NCBI GenBank assembly: GCA_022747635.1
Contig: JAKTNV010000009.1
Location: 63,606,677 to 63,670,676, forward strand
Length of the DNA stretch: 64,000 nucleotides
Direction of reading: 5' to 3'
Origin: Hetaerina americana
Taxonomy: Eukaryota > Arthropoda > Insecta > Odonata > Calopterygidae
This document shows positions 23,231 to 36,340 of the stretch, in pieces. The first letter of the stretch is position 1; the number at the start of each line of letters is the position of its first letter. The notes beneath the pieces are model-generated. The model was not told the DNA's origin. It was given only the letters and a program-made list of their open reading frames with translations, and searched no databases. The translations under genes were made by a program, and so were the position numbers.

Positions 23231-26139
23231 CAAGGGTCGCTTTGATGCGGATTGGATGATTTGACGAATCATTTACATCCACATCTTCTTATCCCGGGCT
23301 CTATCCCGGAGAAGCGTGTCTCAGAGACTGCCGGCAAGCCTTTCGCGTGATCATTCATCCACCCGTCATTCTCTGCCTGCCGCAGAAAGCATCTAAAATT
23401 CCTGCTCTTATAAGCCCCACACGAAAATATTCCTTGAAATTCACATCCTAGATAAAGCATTTTCTTCCTTCTAGCAGCAGTGGGTTGAGTGGTTGGAGTA
23501 CCTAGAGTGCGAATTAATTCGATGAAAATGAAATACCTTCTTATTTTCAGATTGATTTAGGCATAATCTTCCCCAAAATTTTTGTACTCTAAATAATGAC
23601 AAATACGACCTTTCGCGGTTCTGTTTTTTGTGTGGAAACTCATTAGCGTATTGAAATTAATTTTTATTTCCCTCTTTAAAGAAGGCTCATTTATAATGTA
23701 TGCATTATCCAAAACTCTAGAATTCTCTTATAACATCAAGGTAACAGATTTGTGTCCCATAAAGTGGAATAATAACGTATTTGATATTAATGAAGGTAGA
23801 AGACATTATAAGCTAATAATAAGATAGCATATAAATCTTTATTAAAATACTTTTTCAAATCTTATTCGTTATAAATTATCCTCTCCATTTCCATCGTGTG
23901 ATAAATATTATACACAGAAACCTAATTCCTTTTGGATTATACCATGTCTATTCACCAGGACAAATTGGGATTTCTATTTTCCTTCAAATACAATAGTGAA
24001 TTATATTTAAAAATTTAGGGTTCTTTCAGGAATGGAATTGATTTTTTTATTACATCAATTACTAATAAGGTAACCAACATTAATCGATGGATTTATGTCA
24101 GCACATCACAGCCCGAGCAGGCTGCTAGAAGGAGTTAAGTGTAACCTTAGTAATTACAACAATTACGAAATTACCATCTTCATATTAGGCCTTACTTGCA
24201 TGTATGACTAATGCGGCCACAACCTCAAGGAACGAGCTTATGTGAAATATCGTACTTAGTTGGAAAATAACGCAATTAAAGTATAAATAAACTTTGCTTT
24301 CTCCCGTTATTTGGAACACGTCGAATATACTTTTAGCATTTGGGACCCGTCTCACACTCCATTCACTCAATATCAGAACGAAATGCAGATAGTAGGAACC
24401 CTGTTGGTAAAAGCCGCTTTGATATTACAGGACGTGCAGTGGGTAAATTACGTTCCTTGAAATTACAAGCTACAAGCTTCTTGAGATTAAATGGCTCAGG
24501 TCTAGATTAAACATATCACAAAAGTTTCTATGGTAAGATTTACTCGCGTTCTTTATGAATTAATGCCATATCCAATTTTCATCAACGTGCCGGACCATAA
24601 TAATATCTCTACAAATGCAATATACTACAGGTGTACATAAAATACGAACCGAAATATATGAATAACTTTGTTTTACCCTCGCATGATAAGTACCCTTTCG
24701 ATAAAATTATGTAAAGTTTGTCAAGTGTTTTTTATGATATACGTAAATTCTAAAAGCAATATATTACAACGAGATTGCGCATTAATATTGTGGCCATGAT
24801 ATTCACTTGACGTACTGGGACGTGTTCCGTGATGTATTCAGTCAAATTTAACATCATAGAAAATAGTTGACCCACAATTTTATTTAGGTTCGTGGTAATT
24901 GAATGTATGTTGGTGACTGAAATTAGTTCTACACGCAAGACGTTAAGGTTTGATTTAAATTCTTATATATCTATATTTCAATTCAATTTTTCAATTATAT
25001 AGTATTGTAGCAACACATGACATCCAATGCGGATCCTTTTCCAGGAACAAAGCCGAATCTGTAATCAATATAAAAATCAACTCTACTACGAAGTACCTGT
25101 ATTCGAACTTGAACGAGCTTTTCCAAAACTTTTCATAAGATTGGAAATGCAAAAATTCAACTATAATTCTTTATGTTTAAGAAATAACCTCATATAGCAA
25201 ATGATTATCCCACATTCTCTTTTAATAGTTATAAGACTGAGACTACACAAACGTGAAAGAAAAATGTCATTGGTATTAATAACAGATGTTAGTACAGAAC
25301 TACGCATCACACCTATTTATAGGTGATTAACGAAGTAAAAGTGAATTACATAAGGGAATTTATTATTTTCGATTCTCCGCTGAAAAGGATAAGGATTATT
25401 AGTCATTAGTAGCATTCCAACTGTTTCCTGAATAGCTACTATTCTAATAAATAATGTTTCTAAATAAAAAATATCAATAAAAGAATTGTTTAGTAATAAA
25501 TCAAGAAATTTGGGTCTCATTTTTAATATCTTAATGTACTTTTTTGTCTAAGACTTTGTGTTTCCAGTAGATTTCAGTAAATGAAGATTCACCATTCATA
25601 CACCAACTAGTTCTTCAGTGCATGAAGATGTTCCAATTGCTTGCCTCAATTTACTTTGCCCACACCATTCATTTTATGCACCAGCTAAAACATGGATCGA
25701 AAGAAGACACTTTAATTTCTAATCATATTTTCGTAATTAATTTTACGTAAATGTACAAAAAACGATGAGATTGGTCTTTGTACGCGTAAATTGATTGACG
25801 CATTACAATCAGTGACTTAATGCCTTGTAGCGGCGTCTGTGGTTAGTAAAACACTGCTTTTCTCGTGACCCTGTCTTGACTTGTCTCTGCACCACAATGA
25901 TTCTTGTCTGAGATTGCACATGCTTGCTGTGCAAATTCTTGTGTCTATGAGGATGAAGTTGTGAGAGAAGGTGTGCGTGTGGATTGAATTTTGTTTTAAC
26001 TTATAAACTAAATTATAACTGAAACTTATGCAATGATTTAAGAGACATTCGGCAATGAATCTATGTGTCGGGCACAGTGTTTTCGTTAGTACAGCCACTT
26101 CCAGCCTGGACAAACCTCGACCGATGAAGAGCGGAGAAG
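23231..26139. other. Intergenic sequence
   Basis: No gene recognised. The 118-codon minus frame at 25817-26173 overlaps the left edge of a plus-strand mariner relic and is not called. Confidence 0.4.
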
Positions 26140-26660
26140 TTGACGACCATTGACGTCTACAAACGACGCCCAAGTCAACATTGTGAATGATTTACTGCGT
26201 GCGTACCGTACGTTAACTGCCAGGAAGATTACCAGTGAAGTTGAACTTAGTGTTAGACCATTATGACAGAATTTTGCGCCTCAGAGACACCAAATGTGGA
26301 TAAACAAGCCTTGGTGCTTTCATCACGACAGCGCACCAGCACACACATCATTGATGGTTACTGAGTTTTTGGCCAAAAACAGCACACCGGTGATCCCCCA
26401 GCCATCCTACTCTCCAGATTCAGCTCCAGCGGACTTTTTTCTCTTCCCTAATCAACTTTGATAGGACGCCAATTTGAAACTATTGAAGATATCCGACCAA
26501 ATTGTACCGCAGACTTAAAGGTTAGCGCGGAAGAAGTGCTACAGGCGGCATTCGAAAGATGAAAAAACGTTGGAAGCGTTGGATTGGCAGCCAGGGGCTG
26601 TATTTTGAAGGCGATAAGCGTGATTAAAGAGTTACTAATAAAATCAATTAATTAATCAAT
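26140..26660 (+). pseudogene. Mariner-family transposase relic, internally deleted
   Basis: The left part (about 26145-26250) reads RPLTSTNDAQ, then LTARKITSEVELSV, matching the second helix-turn-helix region of mariner transposases. After about 26255 the sequence jumps to the C-terminal catalytic part: HHDSAPAHTSL (second catalytic Asp region), then PSYSPDSAPADFFLFP (the YSPDLAPxDFxLFP signature). It ends with RWKRWIGSQGLYFEGDK near 26600. The segment carrying the first catalytic Asp is missing, and stops occur after FPNQL and elsewhere. It is a non-functional DNA-transposon remnant; terminal inverted repeats were not identified. Confidence 0.85.
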
Positions 26661-29227
26661 GAGCATCATTTTTTTAACAGACCTGCAACAATAAGCATGC
26701 CTTCGTGATTTCTCAACCTAAACTTAAATTCAATAACGTATTATTTACGCTACTTTTCATTCATTTATATTTCATTCTAAATACACGTACAATCGTTCAT
26801 TGCAACATCAAATTTATGGTTTTACTTTCATCAAACTTTTACTTTTAATTGCATCTGCATTGTTAGCCTGCATTTTTTAAGATCTCTTTTAATATTATTT
26901 AGTAAGGCCTATGTTATCGTCGTAATCTTTTCTTAGATTTGTAAGATCAGTTACCAAATTTCTTGATTTTTCACGTATTCTCTTCATATTCTTAGCCTGC
27001 ATTCAGGCTCGGTAGTACCTTTAATTTCTTGTCTTACAAATTATATTGACCTTTCCATTACTCCAAACAAAAATGTCTGCTCTTTACACTTGTTTCCAAT
27101 TTCTTTTAGCCTCTCTACTTTCTCCATACTATCAAATGGCTCTTTAAAACATTTTTCATTCGCTTAAAAATATTTTAGCCTATTGTTGTATTATAATATT
27201 TTATATTTTCCTTTCTTTATATGGATTTTAATTTTTTTACTGCGCTTATATTTCTTCTCCTCTCAATTTTCGAAATTAAAATTATCGCAAACAATGGATG
27301 GTAATTCATGTTGATATTATTTGAAAATATATGGGCACTTTCTTAGGGAAGTTTTATCAATCCTCTTCTAGGCTCCAGATTTTCCTCTTTTGCTACGATT
27401 TCATTACTCCTATGAAGAATTTCATGGAAATCGTATCCATTAATTTCTTTTATTATTAATATTGGTTCTAGAATCCATGTCTTCGTAGTTCTTATTAGCA
27501 TAAAACTATTTAATTTCTAAGCCAAAATTATTAGCATCTAAGTTATGCTCCCATCCAAGAATCTATTGAAACCTATGTCATTGGTTCTAAATCTGACTTA
27601 CCCATAAATTAAACCAACTAGTTGCCTCATGCAATTATTCCAATACACCTATACCTTTTTGATCGCGAGCCTGCTCTTCTCTGACAACATTTGTTTTCTC
27701 AATGCCATCATTCACTGTTCCTAAACTATGTTCCCGTTCCCGTCCTTCTTCTGACTTGGCTTCGATATGCACACCTGAAATTCTATAAAATGTTCGTTTT
27801 TCCACAATTCCAGCAAATAAACCTCTTTCAATATCATCCTTATCAGAATTTTTCACATCCTTAATTTTTTTCTTGACATGAAATCCTTAGCCTTAATTCT
27901 GCCCTCATCAATGTAACGAATTAACTCATTCAAACTCTTCCAGCTATGTTTTTCTAAACTCTTCAGAAGTTCCGAGGGGTCGTTTTCTCTTTTCATCCAA
28001 ATACGGGAAAATTACCAGCGTGGGAAATTAATGGGGCACTTAAATTGACTTCTCATGCAGCTAAGGTAGTACTAATGTCATAAACTAAAGAAAATACAAG
28101 AAAAAAAATGAATACTTACAGGATTATCAGTATTGTTTCAGAAATCAGAGAGGTAAGCAATATGCCGTAGAACTAATGAGGTACCTGATATTTTATATGG
28201 ATATTGTTCAGGGTGTTAATGTTTAAATTTTTACAAAAATTCAGTTTGACTCCATAGATAAAATTGTGGATACGTATGTATTTATTTTACAGATATTCTT
28301 CTAAGAATGGGCAATATCTTAGCCTTTAATTAAACAAAATATTACATCTGAAAAATGAATGATTAATTTTCTCGAAATTCAAGTCAATTGCCGAAAATTT
28401 GGTGTGCATCTTGTCATGCGAGATAGCTGAAACCAAAACACACCTTCTTTCTATGGCATACCGTTAAACCCTTTGTAGAACTGTACAGTTGGAACGAATG
28501 ATTTGCATCTGTCTACCTTAAACACATCATCTATTTTGGCCTTCTAACTGTACGTTATCTTCCGTGGCGCATAATTCTTTGCCTGATTATAGTAACAGCT
28601 ACAGGAGCTTTGTCTCTCCGAGGACCTAAGCAACAGTTCCAGCAATTAGAGACCTGCTATTAGTTACCCTTTATTCCCTGCGCAATTCCATCTCTCGTTA
28701 TCGCTACAGACCTACCCCGTTCGTAGTCTCTCAAACACGGAGGCTTGTTCTTGAACCCCAGTCGTTTATTTTCTCACAAAAAGAAACATTATCAAACTAT
28801 ATAAGTTTTGCCGGATTAAGTTTGTAAAATATACGCCATCTTACACTTGATAATTCCATAAGAAGTTATTTCAACGGAACGTTTAAGATATTTCGAATAA
28901 ATTAAATTTTTTAAGGAAATCATTAAGGAAAGAAAACTATTTCTCTACGTGAATTTTGTCGTTTAAATGTTTCATTTTGCATGATTTATTTATCAAAACT
29001 AACAAATTTTTCATAGTAGATCATAGTCGGGGCTTGAAACATCTAGATATCCAAGGTGAAGTCGGCCTAAATTTTCAGAAAAATTTAAGTTTTAGTGATC
29101 TGACCGTAGTTTTCATTATTTTCCAAAGTAGATAAATTTTTAAAAACATTTGTATTGGATACACTCAATGGCATCAGGCTTTACTACTTGGAAACTCATT
29201 TTCAAAAGAAGGAAAAATACAAAGTAG
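26661..29227. other. AT-rich intergenic sequence
   Basis: Nothing recognised; a 73-codon minus frame at 27635-27856 has no known domain. Confidence 0.4.
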
Positions 29228-29330
29228 CATCTATGAATGACGCCTATGCGTTGAAACAAGTGGAACCAAGTAAAAACATTTTTGAGGAAAGTACCTTGTA
29301 TTCTTCTTTCATTTGATTATTATCTGAGTC
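29228..29330 (+). repeat. Relic of a Penelope-like element tail (degenerate hammerhead-like motif)
   Basis: ATGAATGACGCC, then TATGCGTTGAAAC, matches the hammerhead-like segment at 37412-37438 except that the CTGATGA core is changed. The following sequence (GAACCAAGTAAAAACA, then TTGTATTCTTC) also parallels 37444-37490. It is therefore a diverged copy of the same repeat family, with its catalytic core broken. Confidence 0.55.
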
Positions 29331-29769
29331 TTATTCGTATTAACACGAAATTAAACATAACAAATATATTCATGCGCTAAATTCCTTCCACTCAGAATTC
29401 ATTTTTTCGGCCTACCCCACTATACATGTCCTAAGACTGCACATGTGCAAGCGTAGCTGCTGGAGAATTGGGATGGTCAGCTTTAGACAAATAGAAAAGA
29501 CAGAGTTGTACTCTGTCACCAATGCATGCCAAGTTATTAGCGAAGGAAATTGTGAACGATTAGGAAATAGACAGAAGTATCGTAGAAATTGAAGTATATG
29601 GCAAATTTATGAAATCTATTAAATTTGTGGATAATCAATCTTCTGTTGGCCAGTCAATCAAACGATTCCTATCATTATTATACCAAGTCAAATATGCCAA
29701 AATGGGAGTTAGCCGCTAATTTTCGCCAAATTGAACACAATTCACATGGACACGAACTAGGATCCCTCA

Positions 29770-29880
29770 ATCTTCGTGAAATTAAGTGATCCGGGTTTCC
29801 CAGTCTCAGTCAACGTGAATGATTTTTACACTGGAAATTTCTGCATTGCGGAGCAAATTAAAGCAGTAATTTCATGGATA
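29770..29880 (+). repeat. Diverged solitary relic of the 333-bp tRNA-like unit
   Basis: GTGATCCGGGTTTCCCAGT, then CAGTCAAC, then GTGAATGATTTTTACACTG, GAAATTTCTGCATTG and GCAAATTA align in order with the 3' half of the tRNA-like gene and its right flank in the array (compare 12870-12945). Many substitutions are present, the tRNA 5' half is unrecognisable and the B box is destroyed. It shows that the unit, or its ancestor, is dispersed and older than the array. Confidence 0.6.
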
Positions 29881-30446
29881 CGGAACCCATAGTCAACGCA
29901 AATTAAGCAAAGGAAATAAGAAACCCGAGAATATGAAGATTAAATCAAACAATAAAATTGGATGATATAAACTTGAGTAGTTTTGACAGAGTAGTTCGTG
30001 GTAATACCCCACATCATTCCACCCATACCATTACTAACTGTGTTGAAGGTTCTCTATGAATCATCATGTCTTCTAACAAGTCACTATTTCGATTGATTAT
30101 AGCATAATACAAATATAGTATGGCCTAAATTATTTCCCTTACAACTTCTTTTCAATTCTCATAAGATTTCAATTAAAGTCCATGAGTGGTTTATTGACTG
30201 ATGAAAGTTGCACGGTTAATTGTTCCCTTTAATATGGGTTTACATTTTCAGGCTCGAACTTCATTTAAGCTCGTTTAAGTCCAAAATTGAAATAAATAAT
30301 AATTACACTAGTTTTCCGTCATCTTTTAACTTTTTTTAAATGGTGCATAACATTTTAATGCCCATCTCACTGATAACTGATGATTTGTAGAATCTTTGCT
30401 AAGTTGCGTACGCTCTGAGGTCGATCTGCCGTCGATCTATAATATA
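29881..30446. other. AT-rich intergenic sequence
   Basis: Nothing recognised. Confidence 0.4.
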
Positions 30447-31377
30447 CATGTACAAGGGCTGTCCCAAAAATAAATTGAATAAATCTGGAGCACAAATTTA
30501 TTTCAAAGTATAAATTGCTATAATTCTTTATGAGATTACCCTTATGTATCGGCACACAAATGCCAGTGCCTCCGCCAGTTGTGGTTAGCTTTCTCTAAGG
30601 CATCAACAGGGCCCTCCGTCAGGCCCCCCGTCATGGCCTCTTTGATATAATCCAATGGTCCAAAATGGTACCCAAAGGGATTGTACTTGAGTCGCATTCA
30701 GAAACCCAAGTTGCGTCACCAGCAACCACCTATTCTAAAAAATTCGGGTCACCTACACCGTGGTTCAAGAGATCCAAGGCAAGGTTGTCAAACAAGCAGT
30801 CTTCTGTCAGCACCTTGGGGATCATCTTACCACAACTTTCGCATCGTTAATCTTCTATAAAAATGCAATTAACTGTGTTTTTCTGAATATTGCTCTCTTA
30901 TGTTAACATCCTGAAATTTGGGGATCAGAAATAAGTATCTGTTGTACTTTTTGCACGTTTTCATCACACTTTGGTGCTGCTGAATGTCCAAGACATTCTT
31001 CATCGTCAACCTCCTCGTTACCATCCCAGAACATCCTGCGGAAGCAGAAAACCAACACTTGGAACCTGTCTCCTTCTCCATTAGCATCCTTAGCCACATT
31101 TATGGTCTCCGAACGCAACTTTCCGAGATCAATGCACAATTTTATCGTATACTATTATTCCATGGAAAGTGGCATCGTGAATTCGTGACGTGACCGTCGA
31201 ACAGGGGCCCGTCTAGTATCAATCCGCGCGCTGCAAATGTCCATTGTTAACTGACGTGCGTTTCGTTGCTTTTTCAAGATCTGCAATTACCTTTCCCACA
31301 GCAAATCACCCCACTTCAGCCAACTGCATTGGTGGCAAAAAATCATTCTACTTATATTTGGGAAAGACCCTGTATCG
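30447..31377 (-). mobile_element. Decayed mariner-like DNA transposon with both terminal inverted repeats
   Basis: Terminal repeats: TACAAGGGCTGTCCCAAA at the low end and, inverted, TTTGGGAAAGACCCTGTAT at the high end (about 31359-31377). The minus strand between them encodes the transposase. Its N-terminal DNA-binding region covers 31139-30903: CIDLGKLRSETINVAKDANG, EEVDDEECLGHS and DENVQKVQQIL, matching the FCxxLGKSxSET and DENVEKV motifs. A later part near 30750-30720 reads NFLE, stop, VVAGDATWVSE, matching the ITGDETWV first-catalytic-Asp motif. At about 0.93 kb it is shorter than a full mariner (about 1.3 kb), and the C-terminal catalytic region is not recognisable. Dead element. Confidence 0.85.
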
Positions 31378-32172
31378 TGAACTTCCCCACCAGAAGCAGC
31401 TTTGACCCTCCAGAGGAGCTCTAGGGATCACCAGAGTGCCTAACTGCAGTCCAACGCAACGTGTAATTCTTGAGGTGGTTTCAAAATCTTACAACGGAAA
31501 ATAAGCGCGAAAAAAGAGGTAAAATTGATGGGTTCATAAGAAGCTAAATGTAAGGAAATAGGAGAATGGGATTAAGTAATGTAGGATGACCATACAACAA
31601 ATCTCAAAATACAAGATTATGACAATAAACTTATGGGTAACCTAAAAGTGAACCAGATTAATTATGAGCTTCACCATAAAATAAGAGGAAGGAGTTTAAT
31701 TTGATGCAAGTAAATTCATCGAGGTGGATTTTACAGCTTTAAAGCGTTTCGTTAAATTAAAGTTACCTAGTCACTTTTTCTCTGAGATTAATTGTCCTCT
31801 TAGCTGCATAAACGGTCAGTTTCGCCCATTTATTTTTTATTGTCTTTATTAAAAAAAAGCCAAGAAAATTCCATAATTCTAACGGCAGGCAACTCAAGTT
31901 GCCAAGCACATACTACTTTACCGAGTCATACACAGCATTTTTCTTGAACTAATTTCCATTATAAGTGCCTGAATATTTTACATTATTTTATACCAGTCTA
32001 TCTGACGCTCAAATACATAAGATAATTTAACTAATGGGAAAGAAACGAGGCCACAAATAAACCCACCCACGACTGTTACACAGGTGAAGGTGTCTGGGGA
32101 ACTCTCGTTTGAACGTGCAAAAATGAAATATTCTATGGACTTCCGGAGCTTTTTACGGATGAACCTCGCTTT

Positions 32173-32174
<2 letters not shown>
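31378..32174. other. AT-rich intergenic sequence
   Basis: Nothing recognised. Confidence 0.4.
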
Positions 32175-32249
<75 letters not shown>

Positions 32250-32271
32250 TATATATCTAATAAATAAATAA

Positions 32272-32348
<77 letters not shown>
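32175..32348. repeat. (TA)n microsatellite with AATA interruption
   Basis: Long TA tract interrupted by AATAAATAAATAAATA around 32259-32276. Confidence 0.95.
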
Positions 32349-33456
32349 GCTGCTAAAAACAGGAGTGAATGACGGCGGATAAGAAAAGGAAATAAAGAAC
32401 AAAGGAATGATGAACGAGAGAAGAGAAAATCTTGTGGCATCTTCCATTGCTAGGTAGAGCATCAAAAGCGGTGGTAAAGATGTGGACGTCAACTACTTTA
32501 GTGACGGGATGGCAAATCTCCAAAGCACTTTGGTCATGCATTAAGGAACAGAACGGACAGGGGAACGAGAGTTGGAAAGAGAAAGTGCAAGAGGAAGCAT
32601 AGATTGTGAGAGAGAGAAAAAAAGATGGTACTCGCTCAAGAAACACCTCGAAAAATGTTTACCCACAGATAATTACAAATTAATACCGGTGAACCAATAA
32701 AAAAGAAAGAATAATCTCCTAACCGACCGTCAGAAAAAATAAGCTCCACACGCAAAGAATAAATTAGTCAAGAATAATATTCCTTCTGACTCTTTTCATT
32801 CCCACTTCACTCAAAAGAGAATTTCCCAGATCCTCCTCCTTTACTTACCGCGATCTTAAAAGAAATCAAGGAATCCCATCCCATAAGCGAACAGTGTTTT
32901 TCCTTCCCAATGGTACAAATGTCTTCATAAATGAATAATTTCTTTTAATAAATAAATAAAAAAAAAGAAAAAAGTTATTTTTCCAGTTCAATTACTGATG
33001 TATGTCCACTACACGGAATTCGTAAAAACCGACCGCTATGCCTTGGGAAAAATGAATATGCATGTGCGAGACTTTGGTACAAAAGAGACGGATTAAACAA
33101 GGTATCTGTAATTGAATGCCCGCTGAGACTGTGAAAGGGAACAGATGGAAAGGCTTGTTAGGATTTTTTCCCTCAACGGATTGGCTGATTAGTTAGTTAA
33201 ATGCGAGTTTTTTTATCCTATCGCCCACTTGAAGAGTATTGCTAGCGTGCCAGTGTATTGATAAAAAGAGCCCGGTTTCGCGGTGCCCGTTGGAAGATGG
33301 GTAAGAAACCTAACAACGGGTCGGTTTCCGAATTGATTACAAAATCTCAGTTCAAATTCAAGCTGATAGCGGACCGCAATGCACCCAATTTACCTAACAT
33401 GGAAAGAAAAATTTACATCCTAACGTACTAATAAGAAGGAAAACTATTGCAATTAA
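32349..33456. other. Intergenic sequence
   Basis: Purine-leaning (plus) stretch at 32360-32640, otherwise AT-rich. The minus frame 32353-32646 is compositional. No gene seen. Confidence 0.4.
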
Positions 33457-33513
33457 ATATATATATATATATATATCGATTATACGGATATATATAGATA
33501 TATATATATATAG

Positions 33514-33612
<99 letters not shown>

Positions 33613-33622
33613 TATATAATTA
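33457..33622. repeat. (TA)n microsatellite with GATA/CATA steps
   Basis: TA tract with scattered ATAGATA and ATACATA interruptions. Confidence 0.95.
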
Positions 33623-36157
33623 CATATGTTTTATGAATTTTATCTATATAATTCAAAATGTACAAAAAATTACATTAAAAATAGCATTAATACAGTTTTT
33701 ATTTAGAATGACGTAGCTGTATAAATGCGAGTAAAGTTTTCATTACTTACAGTTAACAAATTCGAGATAAGCACAAACAAATTAATTGAATTCATTATCA
33801 ATTATGTTAATTTCTCAGATATTTACATCAGAGGAAAACAGTTCCAAGCCAGATGTCTTATTGGTTCATTTAATTAAATTATTTAGTCCACCACAATGCT
33901 GCACGTGTTCTCAAAATCTGATATATTTCAAATAATTTATGAAAATGTAGAGGACAAAATATTTTCGGATTAACAGTCTGCAATAAATTTTGAGATTCTG
34001 TTCTTGGAAGCAAGATATGATATTGGAATGTGCAGAAAATTATTGGAATCTCTTTCGCCCGGTTCTAAATAAAGTTATTTATTAAATTACATCCGGAAAA
34101 TCACAAAAATGTAGGATAAGATTAGTTTCACATGCCATTTAAAAATTATCACCGGGTGAATTAAAATGGAAAAATTTAATTATTCAAACACAAAAGCTTA
34201 ATGTATTTTTTGGCACGGTCAACTAATATTCTTAAATACTTTTTAAAACGAAAATATAATATTCATGTCATGCGGGAAGACAAATTCCCGTTCGAAGTTT
34301 TCAAATCCGTTTTAATTTTACTGAATCGTTTTCAAGCATTTTCCATCATCCCTTAATTATTTGCGAAACGAATTCCTTTAAGATTTGAGATCACTTGTAG
34401 CAAACGTAAGGTGCCAAATTGTCGACCAATTCGGAAAACTTTACTCAGTAATTAGGCCAAATTACCTCCATGACTTATGAAACATGAACGGGAGACATGG
34501 ATATCCATCTTACTTATTCTCAACAGCTTACGCCTTGTGTCTTCACTATAGTAACTACACTGACACTTCACGACGGGTTACAGTGGGGCTGAAGGGTGTC
34601 ATGGGTAGGAAATACACAGTTTCACGAACTTCCAACTTGTAAGTGAGTAACACTTGAGCTTCCGTTCCACTGCAAACAAACTCTAAGCGCGAGTTTCATT
34701 GGAAAACCTATTAAAACTTGTCTAATGGGTACATAGTAGTATATACTTCATCTATAAGGTGTAGAATTGTTTCTTCCGGACATTTTAAATAGATAGTGCA
34801 AAATTAAATTTTTATTTTATACCTTTTTTTCTTATATTTATACCTATATTTTTATTTTATACCTATACCTATATATCCTATCCTATCCTATATATCTTAT
34901 TATCTCACCAATAAATAGTAGCACACAAATATATTTAATGCGGTTCATATAGTGCCAAGAAAATTGATATTTATTGGAAAATATGAGGCGAGATTATTTT
35001 CAATCTAGAAAAGTTCATAGCAAAATTAAAAAAAAGTGTCTGCGTCTTTTCTATTATTTTTGGGGATGCAATCTAAATCATACCTACTGCTAAGAATTTT
35101 AACGCAACTCTTGTCAATTATTGTTATTGGAAAATACATTAGTAATGCATACGGCGCAACAAATAAATATATAGGATTGGAAAAAGGAGCCATGGGAAAA
35201 TTACTCTGCTAACTTAGACTGCATGAAAAAACTCAGCAAGATATGGGATTATTCATACGGAGGCTTTTTACACTCAGCCGATCAGGCCCTTTTTAAATTC
35301 ACCCAAAGGCACTCGGCAGGAGTTACAGTTACCCTTGCAAATTGTGCGCTAGCTCTGAAGTACCGTAGGGCTGAAGACCCTGGCTAAGACTAGATTATTC
35401 ATTCCAGTTGAAACAATTTGCGGTTGGAACTATAGTTAATAATAATATGCTTATAATATTAACCATGTTATATTCCACTCTTTTAGGTCTTAAAAAGAAC
35501 AAAGCGTAAGACATAAGATGAGATGATACAACGTTGATGATTCAGGGAAAATGACATACAGGCCCTCTCCAAAAGTATAGGAATAATGCAATATATAATA
35601 TAATACATTTAGTCCAGGTGTGATTTTTGATCGAATTTTAATTTATCAAGAAATATAAAAATATAATCTTTTTATGTGGGCTGTCTCAGTAAATACTCAT
35701 AAACAAAATGAAAAATCTTTTTGTGGTGGAGACATAAAAAAAGCGTTCAAGTTTACAACAGGCATTTGTGTAAAAATCTTATGTCCGATCGTATCAGTGG
35801 GCGATTGATCTAATCTTTCATCTCAGAAACATGTACGGGTCGGAAATATATAACGCGGAAGTTATGAGATAATCTGTTTTGCCGGTTATTTTACTGTTCA
35901 GGCAATATTATATGTTATACACCCTCTATTATTATCTCCCAACCATAAAGTTACATAAACAATGATGTTTTTTGGTTATTTTACTGATCAGTCAAAATTC
36001 ATCGAAGGACTCTTGGTTCAGCTTTCCAAAACCAATCTAAAAGTGAGCATTGTGGATTATGAAGGGATTTTTGATATTTTTTGTTCATCAAAACGTCAGA
36101 ACATTGGTCTTTTATTTTTACTAGTATTATAAGTAAGTCCATCTTTGTCCATCTTTA
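33623..36157. other. AT-rich intergenic sequence
   Basis: No gene seen. Around 34810-34905 there are imperfect TTTTATTTTATACCTA and TATCC repeats. Confidence 0.4.
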
Positions 36158-36203
36158 TTGAACTTAAAATTAAACCACTTGGCTTTTCCACATAATAACT
36201 TTT

Positions 36204-36248
36204 ATTTACGACCTAGGTTTCGTTATGGTATAACATCATCAGGTCAAT
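36204..36248 (-). ncRNA. Hammerhead-ribozyme-like motif (Penelope type), minus strand
   Basis: On the minus strand: stem I 5' side ATTGAC, core CTGATGA, one extra T, stem II GTTAT-ACC-ATAAC, then GAAA, the palindromic ACCTAGGT and C (the GUC cleavage triplet), then stem I 3' side GTAAAT. Stem I pairs at 5 of 6 positions. A palindromic, nearly absent stem III fits the hammerheads reported from Penelope-like retroelements that act as dimers. The unpaired base before stem II departs from the textbook core, so activity is uncertain. Confidence 0.5.
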
Positions 36249-36254
36249 CCTGAG

Positions 36255-36287
36255 CTGATGACGTTATACTATTACGAAACCTAGGTC
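36255..36287 (+). ncRNA. Hammerhead-like motif, plus strand, degenerate
   Basis: The CTGATGA core (36255-36261), GAAAC (36276-36280) and CTAGGTC are present. Stem II has mismatches, and the sequence before the core (CCTGAG) does not pair with that after the cleavage site (GTAAAAG). Probably inactive. Confidence 0.4.
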
Positions 36288-36340
36288 GTAAAAGAAAGTT
36301 ATTTATGTGGAAAAGCCAAGTGGTTTAGTTTTCAGTTCAA

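Larger units (their letters stand above)
36158..36340. repeat. Long inverted repeat made of two Penelope-type hammerhead-like ends
   Basis: The left arm from 36158 (TTGAACTTAAAATTAAACCAC and onwards) pairs with the right arm ending at 36340 over about 80 bp with few mismatches. The loop is around CAATCCTGAG. Each arm carries CTGATGA, then a short stem-loop, then GAAACCTAGGTC, followed by a common tail that includes GGAAAAGCCAAGTGGTTTA. Both copies run outward from the centre. The sequence could form a large cruciform. The likely origin is two Penelope-like element termini in head-to-head orientation. No Penelope RT or GIY-YIG domain was found nearby. Confidence 0.8.

Noticed and set aside
22718..23272. 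184-codon minus-strand Pro/Ser-rich frame
   Set aside because: Open only because the plus strand is purine-rich, which removes stops from the complementary strand; no motif.
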